A stretch of 63,191 nucleotides of DNA from Gemmatimonadota bacterium (GCA_016873995.1 VGVR01000019.1:1-63191); one strand, 5' to 3'; counted from the stretch's first letter, positions 7,512 to 16,857 are shown. Translations and numbers: made by a program. Notes: generated by a model from the letters alone, not told the origin.

Positions 7512-8570
7512 ATGCGGCGACGACTCTTTCTGACCGCGTCGCTCGGGGGCGCCGCCCTGGTGCCCGCCTTGCTGCCCGCCCTCACGCGGCAACCGGCCCA
7601 GGTTCCGCCCCAGGTTCCGCCTTATCGGCCGCGGGACTGGTCGGGCAACAGTCCGCTCCCGTATCCGGATCCCGACATCCTTGCTCTCGATCCGAGCTTT
7701 CGCCGCTACATCCTCTTCAACACGCCCATCCAACGCCATCACGTCGGCACGCTCTGGGCAGAGGGTCCGGCCTGGAACGGCGTCGGTCGGTATCTCGTGT
7801 GGAGCGACATTCCGAACAATCGCCAGCTGCGATGGATCGAGGACGACGGTCGCGTCACGGAGTTCCGCAGCCCGTCGGGCAACAGCAACGGGAACACGTT
7901 CGACCACGAGGGTCGCCAGCTCTCCTGCGAGCACGGCGGGCGGCGCGTCGTCCGCTACGAGTACGATGGAACGGTGACCGTGATCGCCGAGCGCTACGAC
8001 GGCAAACGCCTGAACTCGCCCAATGACGTGGTGGTGCACGCGGACCGGAGCATCTGGTTCACGGACCCGCCCTATGGGATCAGGGGCGACTACGAGGGGT
8101 CCAGAGCCGAGCAGGAGCTGCCGCTCGCGGTGTACCGCGTCGATGGCCAGACGGGCACGATCACCATGGTCACCGACGAGATCGGGGCGCCCAACGGCAT
8201 CTGCTTCTCGCCCGACTATCAGCGCCTCTACGTGGCCGATACCGGTGCCGGGAGGGAGATCAAGGTCTGGGACGTGTCGGGCGCACGCCTCGCGAACGGG
8301 CGCCGACACGCCCAGCTGCAGGCACCCGGCACGGGCGACCCCGTCGCGGCGGACGGCATAAAGTGCGACCGCGACGGCAACGTGTGGGCCGGTGCGGGTG
8401 ATGGCGTGCTCGCCGTCGCGCCCGGCGGCGGCGTGATCGGCGCGGTACGCCTGCCGGAACGGTGCGCCAACGTGTGCTTCGGTGGCGCGAAGCGTAACCG
8501 CCTTTTCATGACCGCCAGTCAGTCGCTCTACTCGGTATACGTCGGGGTGTCGGGGGCGGGGGTCGCGTAA
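7512..8570 (+). CDS. SMP-30/gluconolactonase/LRE-family hydrolase, exported
   Basis: 352 residues from ATG 7512, chosen because it gives an export signal (MRRRLFLTASLGGAALVPALLPAL). Six-bladed propeller of the SMP-30 family: LWAEGPAWN with the metal-ligand Glu, NSNGNTFDHEGRQLSCEHGGRRV, LNSPNDVVV with the ligand Asn, IWFTDPPYGI, PNGICFSPDYQRLYVADTG with the ligand Asp, and DGIKCDRDGNVW. The family hydrolyses sugar lactones in a metal-dependent way. Next to PQQ sugar dehydrogenases, which produce lactones in the periplasm, a lactonase role is the natural inference; the exact sugar is not known. Confidence 0.88.
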   Translation: MRRRLFLTASLGGAALVPALLPALTRQPAQVPPQVPPYRPRDWSGNSPLPYPDPDILALDPSFRRYILFNTPIQRHHVGTLWAEGPAWNGVGRYLVWSDIPNNRQLRWIEDDGRVTEFRSPSGNSNGNTFDHEGRQLSCEHGGRRVVRYEYDGTVTVIAERYDGKRLNSPNDVVVHADRSIWFTDPPYGIRGDYEGSRAEQELPLAVYRVDGQTGTITMVTDEIGAPNGICFSPDYQRLYVADTGAGREIKVWDVSGARLANGRRHAQLQAPGTGDPVAADGIKCDRDGNVWAGAGDGVLAVAPGGGVIGAVRLPERCANVCFGGAKRNRLFMTASQSLYSVYVGVSGAGVA

Positions 8571-8589
8571 CGACTGCGGAGGCAACTGC

Positions 8590-10599
8590 ATGACCTCGTT
8601 GAACGAGGACGTCCGCGCGAGCTATGCGCGCCGAGCCGTCGGCGGATTTCTGCAGGTGGTCGTCCCGGCCGCACTGGCGCTGCTGGTGGCTCTCCCGATC
8701 GAGCCGGTCGCGGCCCAGTCGGTCCGACCCGCCGCGGAGTGGCACGCGACGGGGGGCGACCACTCGAACACCAAGTATTCGCCGCTCGATCAGATCAACG
8801 CCCAGAATTTCGCGGACCTCCGGATCGCATGGCGCTCGACCTCCATCTCGACTGAGGTGAAGGAACGCGAGCCGGAGCTCCTGTCGGCAGACTTCAAGAC
8901 GACCCCGCTCATGGTCGACGGGCTCGTGTACCTCAGCACCGAGTTCGGCCAAGTCGCGGCGCTCGACGCCGGCACCGGCGCGCTGGTGTGGTCCTTCGAT
9001 CCACGCGCTTACGATCAGCTGCGCCGTCCCGCCAGCATGGGGTGGCAGCACCGGGGCGTCGCCTACTGGAAGGACAGTCGCAGCGACGACGCGCGCATCT
9101 TCTGGGCGACGCACGACATGCGCCTCGTCGCGCTCAACGCGAAGACGGGCGAGCTCTACCCCGACTTCGGGCAGGGCGGCTTCGTCGACATGAGCGTCTC
9201 GCTGGGCCGCGATATCGAGGTGGAGCGCTACACGCACTCCTCGCCCGTCGCCATCGCCCGCGACGTGGTCGTCGTGGGGAGCATCGTGCAGGACACCTAC
9301 CTCACGCGGCGTGAGGCGACCCCGGGCCATGTACGCGGATTCGATGCGCGCACCGGTGAGATGAAGTGGCGCTTCCACACCATCCCACAGGAGGGGGAGT
9401 TCGGAGCCGAGACCTGGGAGAACGGCTCGTGGCGGTACAGCGGCCACACGAACGTGTGGGGCACCATGGCCGTAGACGACGAGCTCGGGCTGGTCTACCT
9501 GCCCACCGGCACGCCCACGAACGACTACTACGGCGGCATGCGCCGGGGCGACAACCTCTTCGCCGAGAGCATCGTGGCGGTCGACGTCGAGACCGGCCGC
9601 CGCGTGTGGCACTTCCAGGCGGTGCACCACGGGCTCTGGGACTACGACTTCCCCACCGCGGGCAACCTGCTCGATATCACCGTGGATGGACGCGAGATCA
9701 AGGCGATCGCGCAGCCGAGCAAGCAGGCGTTCACCTATGTGCTCGACAGGCGCACGGGGGAGCCGGTCTGGCCGATCGTGGAGCGCCCGGTGCCGCAGGG
9801 AGACGTACCCGGCGAATGGTACTCGCCGACGCAGCCGTTCCCGACCAAGCCGGCGCCCTTCGACCTCCAGGGTGTGACGGAGGACGACCTCATCGACTTC
9901 ACGCCCGAGCTCCGCGCCATGGCGCTCGAAATCGTCGCGGAGCGCGCGCGGTTCGGGCCGATCTTCACGCCGCCCGCGCTGCGCGGCACGATGAAGCCCG
10001 TCATTCAGGCGCCGGGCACGGGTGGCGGCATCAATTGGCCCGGGGCGGCGGTCGACCCAGAGACCGGGCGCATGTTCGTACCGTCACAGACGCGCCTGCG
10101 CACGGTCGAGTTGGTTCCGTACGCTGCTCCGGCCACCGTCGGTTACTTCACCGACCCGTGGGCGGAGCCGATCCCCGGGCCGTACGAGCTGCCGATCGTG
10201 AAGCCACCGTACAAGCGCATCACCGCCTACGATCTGAACACGGGGGAGACGCTCTGGACCGTGCCGCACGGTGACGGGCCGCGCAACCATCCGGCGATCA
10301 GGCATCTCAACCTGGGGCCGCTCGGGGGCGGGGCGGGGATGGCGGGCGGCGGCCCTCTGGTCACCAAGACGCTCCTCATCGTCAACTCCGGCGGACGCGA
10401 CGTGGCCGACGAAGAGGCAGTGGGCCGCACGATCACGGCGTATAACAAGGATACGGGGGAGTACATCGCGTCGGTCGAGCTGCCCGCGATCCCGTGGGGG
10501 AACCCCATCACGTACCTGCACGAGGGGCGCCAGTACATCGCTGTCGCAGTTGGCGGTGGGCGGGAGATCCCGGAGTTGATCGCGCTGGCGCTTCCGTAG
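8590..10599 (+). CDS. PQQ-dependent dehydrogenase (quinoprotein glucose-dehydrogenase type)
   Basis: 669 residues. GGAGG at 8577-8581 supports ATG 8590. An N-terminal hydrophobic segment (about 20-40) with VAAQ at 40-43 suggests export. Eight-bladed quinoprotein propeller: HATGGDHSNTKYSPLDQIN, W-docking repeats such as LDAGTGALVWSFD and VDVETGRRVWHFQAVHHGLWDYD, QAFTYVLDRRTGEPVWPI, GGGINWPGAAVDP, YDLNTGETLWTVPHGDGPR, and a C-terminal YLHEGRQYIAVAVGGG. It oxidises aldoses or alcohols at PQQ in the periplasm and passes electrons to the membrane chain or a cytochrome. It is followed by a second PQQ enzyme and a cytochrome c, likely one operon. No PQQ biosynthesis genes are in the window. Confidence 0.92.
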   Translation: MTSLNEDVRASYARRAVGGFLQVVVPAALALLVALPIEPVAAQSVRPAAEWHATGGDHSNTKYSPLDQINAQNFADLRIAWRSTSISTEVKEREPELLSADFKTTPLMVDGLVYLSTEFGQVAALDAGTGALVWSFDPRAYDQLRRPASMGWQHRGVAYWKDSRSDDARIFWATHDMRLVALNAKTGELYPDFGQGGFVDMSVSLGRDIEVERYTHSSPVAIARDVVVVGSIVQDTYLTRREATPGHVRGFDARTGEMKWRFHTIPQEGEFGAETWENGSWRYSGHTNVWGTMAVDDELGLVYLPTGTPTNDYYGGMRRGDNLFAESIVAVDVETGRRVWHFQAVHHGLWDYDFPTAGNLLDITVDGREIKAIAQPSKQAFTYVLDRRTGEPVWPIVERPVPQGDVPGEWYSPTQPFPTKPAPFDLQGVTEDDLIDFTPELRAMALEIVAERARFGPIFTPPALRGTMKPVIQAPGTGGGINWPGAAVDPETGRMFVPSQTRLRTVELVPYAAPATVGYFTDPWAEPIPGPYELPIVKPPYKRITAYDLNTGETLWTVPHGDGPRNHPAIRHLNLGPLGGGAGMAGGGPLVTKTLLIVNSGGRDVADEEAVGRTITAYNKDTGEYIASVELPAIPWGNPITYLHEGRQYIAVAVGGGREIPELIALALP

Positions 10600-10616
10600 C
10601 GCAGAGAGGATCCCGC

Positions 10617-12407
10617 ATGCGCAACCGAGCGTGGGACCACCTGGCCCTGGGGCTCTTCTTCGTGGTCGTCCTGGCGCCGACCCCCGCGCGCGCACAGGCG
10701 CGCGGCCCGTTCGTTCCGGTGACCGACGCCATGTTGCAGAACCCGGCGCCCGGAGACTGGCTGATGTGGCGTCGTACGCTGGACAGCTGGGGATACAGCC
10801 CGCTCGACCAGGTGAGTCGAGAGAACGTAGCCGAGCTTCGCATGGTGTGGACGAGAGACCTGGAGCCCGGCACCGGGGAGATCACGCCCCTCGCGTACGG
10901 GGGCATGCTCTACGTGCCCCAGGCTCAGGACGTGATCCAGGCTCTGGACGCCGTGAGCGGTGACCTGGTCTGGGAGTACACACGCGACATACCAGCCGAT
11001 CTCTATGAGATGGTCGGTGCCAACGCGCGGAACAACCGCAACCTGGCCATCTACGACCGGATGATCATCAACACGAGCGACGACAACTTCGTATTCGCGC
11101 TCGACGCTCTCACCGGGGAGATGGTCTGGGAGACGATGATCTTCGACTACCGCGTGCACTCGGCCACGCACTCCTCGGGGCCCATCATCGCCGACGGACG
11201 CGTGATCTCCGGGCGAAGCTGCCGCCCCTGGGGTGGACCCGAGGCCTGCGTCGTGGCGGCGCACGACGCGCGCACGGGACGGGAGCTCTGGCGCCGCGGT
11301 CTCATTCCCGCCCCGGGCGAGCCCGGTAGCGACACTTGGGGAGACGTCCCCTACGCAGGGCGGCAGCACGTGGGCTCGTGGATGGTGCCGAGCTACGATC
11401 CCGAGCTCGACCTGATCATTCTCGGCACGTCGGTCACGTCCCCCGCGCCGAAGTTCTTCCTGGGCGGGCCCGAGAACGACCATCTCTATCACAACTCCAC
11501 GCTCGCGCTCGAGGTGGAGACCGGCGCCATCCGCTGGTATTACCAGCACCTCAACGACCACTGGGACCTCGACCACCCCTTCGAGCGGCTGCTCGTCGAG
11601 ACGGCGGTCCGGCCCAATCCAGATGAGGTCGCCTGGATCAACCCGCGCCTCCGACCCGGCGAGGTCCGCAAGGTCATTACGGGCATTCCCGGCAAGACGG
11701 GCATCGTGTATACGCTCGATCGCCGGACCGGCGAATTCCTGTGGGCGACGCCGACCGTGCTCCAGAACGTGATCGCGGACATCGACGGAGCCACCGGGGC
11801 GGTGACCGAAAACGTCGAGGTCATCTTCACGCAGGCCGAGCAGGAAGCGTTTGTCTGCCCGTCGTGGGCGGGGGGCAAGGACTGGGAGGCGGGTGCGTAC
11901 AGTCCCCTCACCAACACGATGTATTACCCGCTCCGCAACACCTGCGCGCAGATACTCGCGACGCCCGACGTGGACAGCGATCGTGCCCGCGCGCTCACGG
12001 CCGGCGGTCAGGCTGGCATCCCGATCTATTCGCTCGCGTCGCGCCACCAGCTCGCGCCTGGAACCGATAATCTCGGTACCGTGCGCGCCATCTCTGCCGA
12101 AACCGGCGAAACGCTCTGGCTCCACGAGCAGCGGGCGCACACCATGTCGCTGCTCGCGACGGGAGGTGGGCTCGTGTTCGGCGGTGACGCGAACGGGCGT
12201 TTCCGCGCGTTCGACCACCAGAGCGGCGAGGTGCTTTGGGAGGTGAACCTCGGCTCTTCCGTGAGCGGCTACCCGATCTCGTTCGCGGTGGGCGGACGCC
12301 AGTACATCGCAGTGAACACGGGCGCGGGGTCGATCAACCTCACACCGGAGTTGCGCCCGAGCCGCGGTACGAATTTCTTCGTGTTCGCGCTGCCCGAGCT
12401 CGACTGA
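10617..12407 (+). CDS. PQQ-dependent alcohol-dehydrogenase-like quinoprotein
   Basis: 596 residues. ATG 10617 follows AGAGAGGA with good spacing and gives a signal peptide (cleavage after ARA, residue 26). Quinoprotein propeller: GDWLMWRRTLDSWGYSPLDQVSRENVAELRMVWTRDL, ALDAVSGDLVWEYTRD, ALDALTGEMVWE, LDRRTGEFLWATP, the CPSWAGGKDWEAGAYSPLTNTMYYP segment typical of alcohol dehydrogenases, and ISAETGETLWLHEQ. A Cys pair occurs in GRSCRPWGGPEAC. It lacks a fused cytochrome domain, so the di-haem protein encoded next is its likely electron acceptor. The gap from the upstream PQQ gene is 17 bp. Confidence 0.9.
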   Translation: MRNRAWDHLALGLFFVVVLAPTPARAQARGPFVPVTDAMLQNPAPGDWLMWRRTLDSWGYSPLDQVSRENVAELRMVWTRDLEPGTGEITPLAYGGMLYVPQAQDVIQALDAVSGDLVWEYTRDIPADLYEMVGANARNNRNLAIYDRMIINTSDDNFVFALDALTGEMVWETMIFDYRVHSATHSSGPIIADGRVISGRSCRPWGGPEACVVAAHDARTGRELWRRGLIPAPGEPGSDTWGDVPYAGRQHVGSWMVPSYDPELDLIILGTSVTSPAPKFFLGGPENDHLYHNSTLALEVETGAIRWYYQHLNDHWDLDHPFERLLVETAVRPNPDEVAWINPRLRPGEVRKVITGIPGKTGIVYTLDRRTGEFLWATPTVLQNVIADIDGATGAVTENVEVIFTQAEQEAFVCPSWAGGKDWEAGAYSPLTNTMYYPLRNTCAQILATPDVDSDRARALTAGGQAGIPIYSLASRHQLAPGTDNLGTVRAISAETGETLWLHEQRAHTMSLLATGGGLVFGGDANGRFRAFDHQSGEVLWEVNLGSSVSGYPISFAVGGRQYIAVNTGAGSINLTPELRPSRGTNFFVFALPELD

Positions 12408-12448
12408 GTCGGGGCGCAGCCGACGGCTGTCGATCTCAGGAGCCTCGC

Positions 12449-13510
12449 ATGAACGTCTTCGAAGCCACCCGGTCCAGCGGTCTTGGTGCTGGCCTCGCCC
12501 TCTTCCTGGCCCTCGGCATCAGCCCCGCGGTCGCCGCGGCGGTCGAGCGGCAGAATCGAGACGACCAGTGTGTGTTGGAGAACGACAGCTTCGGGACCGA
12601 AGCCACGGCGGCCGACTACGCCAGGATGATCGAGCGCGAGCTCGGTGTTCCTCCCGTGGTCGATTGCGGCGCGAGCGTCGAGCTTCCCATCTACGTCCAC
12701 GGAGCGCGGAGCATCGGCAATCCCGGTCTCCACGGTTGCGACAATCCGAGCTTGCAGGTCGGAGACTGCATGTCGGGATCAGGACTGCAACGCTACGAGG
12801 GCAGGGCCGCCGACGGGACGCCGCTCCCGCACGTCGTTTGGGTGAGCTTCTGCCGACACGATGGCCGCGATACCGACCAGTACGACGTTCCCAATTCCGT
12901 GCAGCTCATCGGCTACAACACGGAGACGGGCGCGACCGCGTTCTTCGAGAGCGGGGACAACACGAAATGGACCTACGTCGACCCGACGACGAATCGGCTG
13001 CTGGGAGTCTTGCCCGGGCTCGACGATCCCGAAGCCTTCAACGAGGCCTATCGCACCCCGGGCACCGTCCAGTGTGTGATGTGTCATCAGGCCGACCCGT
13101 TCATCCACAATCCGTTCATCGATGCGGCGAAGCTCGAGAGTGACCCTGACGAGCCGGTCGTTCCCAGAATCACGGGCTCGGAAGTCCCATACTACGTCAT
13201 CGGCGGCAGCGACTGGGACATGCGGACCATCCGAATCGAGGGGAACGGATGCCTGCGGTGCCATCGCATCGGCATGAAGACCCTCGAGGAGTTCATGGGT
13301 GACGGTTGGCATCCCGATCGGTACATGCCCCCGCGTGATCCCGGCAGCCTCTCGGATGACTTCCAGGAGCTCCTAGACTGCTGGATCGCGGGTCCCGAAA
13401 GCACTCCGGGCTGTGTTTGGGTGATCCCGCCGGCCGGGAGCTGCGACGGCCGCGTGGTGGGTGACGACTATCCCCACAAGGCGAGCTTCAACAGACCCCG
13501 GAGGCCCTGA
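12449..13510 (+). CDS. Exported di-haem cytochrome c
   Basis: 353 residues from ATG 12449 (CAGGAGCC upstream), with a signal peptide (about residues 1-31). Two haem c attachment motifs: CVMCH at 209-213 and CLRCH at 268-272. The N-terminal 200 residues have several cysteines and FFESGDNTKWTYVDPTTNRLLGVLPG, and look like a separate substrate- or partner-facing domain. A Met near the second haem (MKTLEEFMGDGWHPDRYMPPRDP) could be an axial ligand. Its place 41 bp after two PQQ dehydrogenases makes it the probable electron acceptor. The N-terminal domain family is not one I can name. Confidence 0.85.
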   Translation: MNVFEATRSSGLGAGLALFLALGISPAVAAAVERQNRDDQCVLENDSFGTEATAADYARMIERELGVPPVVDCGASVELPIYVHGARSIGNPGLHGCDNPSLQVGDCMSGSGLQRYEGRAADGTPLPHVVWVSFCRHDGRDTDQYDVPNSVQLIGYNTETGATAFFESGDNTKWTYVDPTTNRLLGVLPGLDDPEAFNEAYRTPGTVQCVMCHQADPFIHNPFIDAAKLESDPDEPVVPRITGSEVPYYVIGGSDWDMRTIRIEGNGCLRCHRIGMKTLEEFMGDGWHPDRYMPPRDPGSLSDDFQELLDCWIAGPESTPGCVWVIPPAGSCDGRVVGDDYPHKASFNRPRRP

Positions 13511-13536
13511 CGCCGGGGCGCTGGCGCACCGCGAGG

Positions 13537-14433
13537 CTAGCTGCCCGCCACGATCTCGTCGTAGGCGTCCTGGAGTCGCACGGGCGGGAGCGGCCAGTCG
13601 AGATCGGAGGTGTCCACCCTGGTCGCGATGTCCTCTCGCGTCGCGCCGGCTGCGATGGCGGCCCGCACCCGGTCGATCACCGTCTCGAGCTTGGCGCGGA
13701 ATTCCCGGATGTCCGCCCTGGTGAGGAGCGGCCCGTGGCCCGGGATCACGACGTTGAAGTCGAGCGCGAGCAGCCTGGTGAGCGTTGCCGGCCATGCGAG
13801 CACGCTCCCGCCGTTGGCGACGTCCCAGAACGGAGCGAGCGTCGTTCCGTCGAGCCGCTGGCCGTGAACGAACAGGTCCCCTGTGTGGACGACGCCGAGC
13901 TCGGGGAAGTGGACCACGGCGTCCCCGTCCGTGTGGCCGCGCCCGAGGTGGTGCATGCGGACCTCGGTGCCTCCCAGGAAGACGGACGTCTCGTCGGCGA
14001 AGACGAGGCGCGGCGCGCCCGCCAGGTTGTTCCGCACGGTGTTTGCCCGCGCGTTCCGGTGCGCGATCACTTCGGCCGACCGGAGGAAGTCCGCATTGCT
14101 TCCGGCGTGATCGCCGTGATGATGTGTGTTGAGCACATACCGGATCGGCCGGTCCGTCACGCGTCGCACCTGGTCGCTGATGAAGCCGAAGCTGTGGGGG
14201 AACTTGTCGTCGACGATGATCACGCCCTCGTCGGTCACGAGCACCGCGACGTTGCCCCCCGACAGCGTTCCGTCGAACCCGGGCAGCAGATAGAGGTCGT
14301 CCATCACGCGGCGGATCTCGAGCCGCGCCTCCTGTTCCGGGGTGAGCGTCGGACGCTGTTGACGCGCGGCGAGCGTCAGTGCCGACCCCGCGACCACGAC
14401 CGCCAGCCAACCGACTCGCTTCCATGCGCGCAT
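13537..14433 (-). CDS. Exported metallo-beta-lactamase-fold hydrolase
   Basis: 298 residues with an N-terminal hydrophobic signal (about 8-22). Complete binuclear metal site: HHHGDH at 104-109, H167 in GRGHTDGD, D186 in VHTGDLF and H233 in IPGHGPL. It has the layout of the exported class-B-like/glyoxalase-II-like hydrolases of environmental bacteria. It lies 23 bp downstream of the soluble-type PQQ sugar dehydrogenase on the same strand, so a lactone or other ester product of sugar oxidation is a plausible substrate; antibiotic hydrolysis is not implied. Confidence 0.88.
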   Translation of the reverse strand: MRAWKRVGWLAVVVAGSALTLAARQQRPTLTPEQEARLEIRRVMDDLYLLPGFDGTLSGGNVAVLVTDEGVIIVDDKFPHSFGFISDQVRRVTDRPIRYVLNTHHHGDHAGSNADFLRSAEVIAHRNARANTVRNNLAGAPRLVFADETSVFLGGTEVRMHHLGRGHTDGDAVVHFPELGVVHTGDLFVHGQRLDGTTLAPFWDVANGGSVLAWPATLTRLLALDFNVVIPGHGPLLTRADIREFRAKLETVIDRVRAAIAAGATREDIATRVDTSDLDWPLPPVRLQDAYDEIVAGS

Positions 14434-14456
14434 CGAATTCCTCCGAGCTTATGCTG

Positions 14457-15896
14457 TCAGGGAACGATTTCGCGGACGACGCCGTCCCACTTGTTGAGGA
14501 GGAAGACCCGCCCGTCGGGGCCGCGTCCGAACACGAGGTCGGCGCGCGTCGCGGGCTCGCGGCGCTGCTCGACCGTTTTGGCGCGGATGAGCTCGAGGTA
14601 GGTGGAGGTTCCTCCGCCGGAGCGAAACAGGACGCGCCGAACCGGCGCCTGCCCGCCGCTCCTCAGCCCGTCCGCAAGCACGTAGAAAACCTCGCCGCTC
14701 GTCTTGTCGCCCCAGAGGACGCGGTCCGTGAGCTGCGGAATGCGGTCGTCTCTGTACGCCACCACGCCGGCGGCGGCGGAGAGCGGCTGGAGCAGGGGGT
14801 CCTGCTGGTCGAATTCCGCCACCGGGTAGGTGATCCACGGCTCGGAGCGAGGGTCCGTCGCGTCGACGCGTGTCTGGCTCGCGTAGCGGTAGCTCCCCTC
14901 CCAGGTGTTCCAACCCAGGTCGGCCCCTTTGGGCGCGATGCTCAGCTCCTCGACCACGCTCTGGCCGATGTCGGCCACCAACAGGTTACCCGTGCGCGCA
15001 TCCCAGTCGAACCCCTGGGGGTTCCGTAGTCCGGACACCCAGATCTCGCCGAGGGTGCGGTCGATGCCGTCCTGGGCGTAGGGGTTGTCGAACGGCACAC
15101 CGTACTTCCCATTGGCGCTGTTCGAGCCGAGGGGGTGGATTCTGAGGATCTTCCCGAAGACCGAACCGAGGTTCTGCGCAATGTCGAGCTCGTCGCCGGC
15201 CGCACCTCCGTCGCCCATGCCGAGGTAGAGCATGCCGAAGTCGGAGTCGCCGGGCCTCGAGAGCGGGTTGAACCCGATGCGGCCGCCGTTGTGGTTCTCG
15301 AAGGGCTGCTCGATGCGCAGGAGCTCGCGCGGCGGACCGCCGTCGTACGAAGCCGAGGCGGGGTCACGCGCGGTCCACTCGAGGAGCACGAGGTCGTGCG
15401 TGTCCTCCCCGCCGCCGGGGACGAAGTCGGGTGGCGGCGTCTTGTCGCTGGTGTCGAGCCACGTGTAGAGCTTGCCGTAGCCGGGGGTTCCGACCGCGGC
15501 GAACTGCGGATGGAAGGCAAAACTCTGGATGCCGAGCTCCATGATCGGCGCGATCTCGGGCATCGCCACGGAAACGCCCCAGCGAGCCTCGCGCACGTCG
15601 AGATACGGGTTGACGCGCCCCTCGTACGAAATGGCATAGACGAGACCCCACATGTCGCTCGAGAACATGCGCCGCGTCCCGGGCTCGTCCGCGATCAACA
15701 TGGGGCGCGCGGGCCGTCCGTCGACGAGCGGAAGCTGCGCGAACTCGCGCAGCCCGACGACGAGCACGCCTTCGCTCGCCGGGACCGGCGGGAGCGGGTC
15801 GTTGGTGAGCTGGGCGGCGGTAGGTGTTGCGACGGAAAAGGCGGTTGCGGCGCTGGCGAGCACCGCGACTGTCATGATGGGCTTCACGGCAGCCAA
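14457..15896 (-). CDS. PQQ-dependent sugar dehydrogenase (soluble GSDH / sorbosone dehydrogenase family)
   Basis: 479 residues with signal peptide (cleavage after residue 28, TAA-Q). Six-bladed soluble quinoprotein propeller: SFAFHPQFA, GYGKLYTWLDTSDKTPPPDF, EQPFENHNGGRIGFNPL, LYLGMGDGGAAGDELDIAQN, LGSVFGKILRIHP, GEIWVSGLRNPQGFDWDARTGNLLVADIGQ, and DLGWNTWEGSYRY. These match the GSDH family, where His, Arg and backbone atoms bind PQQ and Ca. It probably oxidises a sugar to a lactone in the periplasm. It is first in a two-gene minus-strand unit with the MBL hydrolase, and points away from the plus-strand PQQ operon. Confidence 0.92.
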   Translation of the reverse strand: MAAVKPIMTVAVLASAATAFSVATPTAAQLTNDPLPPVPASEGVLVVGLREFAQLPLVDGRPARPMLIADEPGTRRMFSSDMWGLVYAISYEGRVNPYLDVREARWGVSVAMPEIAPIMELGIQSFAFHPQFAAVGTPGYGKLYTWLDTSDKTPPPDFVPGGGEDTHDLVLLEWTARDPASASYDGGPPRELLRIEQPFENHNGGRIGFNPLSRPGDSDFGMLYLGMGDGGAAGDELDIAQNLGSVFGKILRIHPLGSNSANGKYGVPFDNPYAQDGIDRTLGEIWVSGLRNPQGFDWDARTGNLLVADIGQSVVEELSIAPKGADLGWNTWEGSYRYASQTRVDATDPRSEPWITYPVAEFDQQDPLLQPLSAAAGVVAYRDDRIPQLTDRVLWGDKTSGEVFYVLADGLRSGGQAPVRRVLFRSGGGTSTYLELIRAKTVEQRREPATRADLVFGRGPDGRVFLLNKWDGVVREIVP

Positions 15897-16087
15897 ACGC
15901 CGCCGAGGCAGGGCACGAGGGTATCGATTCGCAAGCGTCGGAACTCGGTCTTCATGCTCCTCGCCTCCCTTGTGTCGCCGGGATCGCGACCCTGGATGGA
16001 TCTACGGCGCGAACGGACTGGCAGGAATCGTAGGCGGGGGGACGGCGGGGGCGCAACGCGCCGTGGGCCGCCGACGGAGTTCAATCG

Positions 16088-16237
16088 ATGGCTCGCGGGG
16101 CGCGGATCCCCTGGAGGAAGTTCGACCAGCAAGTGCTCGACTACGACTGCCACGAGGGGAACTACGCGGTCGAGGGCGCGATGAGGGGCGCCCGCTACCA
16201 GGAGCGCCAGGCCGCAGCAGGGAACCCGCGCGAGTGA
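16088..16237 (+). pseudogene. C-terminal fragment of an uncharacterised secreted family (DYxCHEGNYA... tail)
   Basis: 49 residues ending at TGA 16235-16237: IPWRKFDQQVLDYDCHEGNYAVEGAMRGARYQE. From memory this Y-x-CHEGNY...GAR tail is the conserved C terminus of a larger exported protein common in Acidobacteria and Gemmatimonadota, of unknown function. No upstream part is visible in the preceding 200 bases. It is probably a relic. Confidence 0.45.
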
Positions 16238-16246
16238 CTCAGGAGG

Positions 16247-16708
16247 TCACATCACGCAGATCGGACACGGGCCCATCTCGGGCTCGCGACCGAACCGCAC
16301 GCTGATCGGTCCCAGTACGACCAATTCGCCGTTGATGGTGTCGTTGACCGCCACGGTCATCACGAGGTCGCGCCCCCGGACGACGCCCGCGAACTGCGCC
16401 GGCATGGTCGGACCCATAGCGATCGGGTACGCCGTCAGGAGATAATCGCCCGCCACGCTGAATCGCCCGTCTTCGTCGAGAACAATCCCAGGGGGGAAGT
16501 CTCCGTTCGTGCAGCCCACGTGTAAGTGGGCGCCGGTCGCGCTCACGACCACGCCGGCGTTCTCACCGCCCCAGGTGCCGACGGCGAGCTCGTCCGCCCC
16601 GGATCCGAACGGCATACCCGAGCCGCAGGCAGCGATTGCGAGGGCGGCCGCTGAGGTCACGGCGAGTCTGCGCCCGGCCCAATGGAAGGTCTCCGGTTGA
16701 CGTGCCAA
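16247..16708 (-). CDS. Small lipoprotein, unknown function
   Basis: TTG 16708 is chosen because it gives a compact lipoprotein signal (LAVTSAAALAIAACGSG, lipobox Cys after AIAA); the frame stays open to ATG 16795. The 154-codon product has a beta-rich domain (AVGTWGGENAGVVVSATGAHLHVGC, FSVAGDYLL, AQFAGVVRGRDLVMTVAV, GPISVRFGREP) and ends in a CPICVM cysteine pair. No family recognised. It is divergent from the lipoprotein at 16858 across a short AT-rich spacer. Confidence 0.7.
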   Translation of the reverse strand: MARQPETFHWAGRRLAVTSAAALAIAACGSGMPFGSGADELAVGTWGGENAGVVVSATGAHLHVGCTNGDFPPGIVLDEDGRFSVAGDYLLTAYPIAMGPTMPAQFAGVVRGRDLVMTVAVNDTINGELVVLGPISVRFGREPEMGPCPICVM

Positions 16709-16757
16709 GGGAACTCCGAGTAGGGTTTCGCCCTTCGCGTGCACGCTACGGGGCGTG

Positions 16758-16784
16758 AAATCACGACCAATAAATATAAGGATC
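16758..16784. promoter_or_regulatory. AT-rich patch between divergent lipoprotein genes, likely promoter
   Basis: ATCACGACCAATAAATATAAGG stands out from very GC-rich surroundings and contains -10-like hexamers on both strands (TATAAG forward, TATATT reverse). It lies between the divergent genes at 16247-16708 and 16858-17817. Confidence 0.3.
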
Positions 16785-16857
16785 GAGCGTCGCACTTCGA
16801 GACAGCGCCGCGCGGTTCTCGACGGCTCAGGACACCTTCACCAGGGAATGCTTCCCC

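Noticed and set aside
7293..8570. One long 425-residue protein
   Set aside because: Codons 1-25 match a different family (21429) and codons 26-73 match nothing; the lactonase with its signal peptide starts at 7512.
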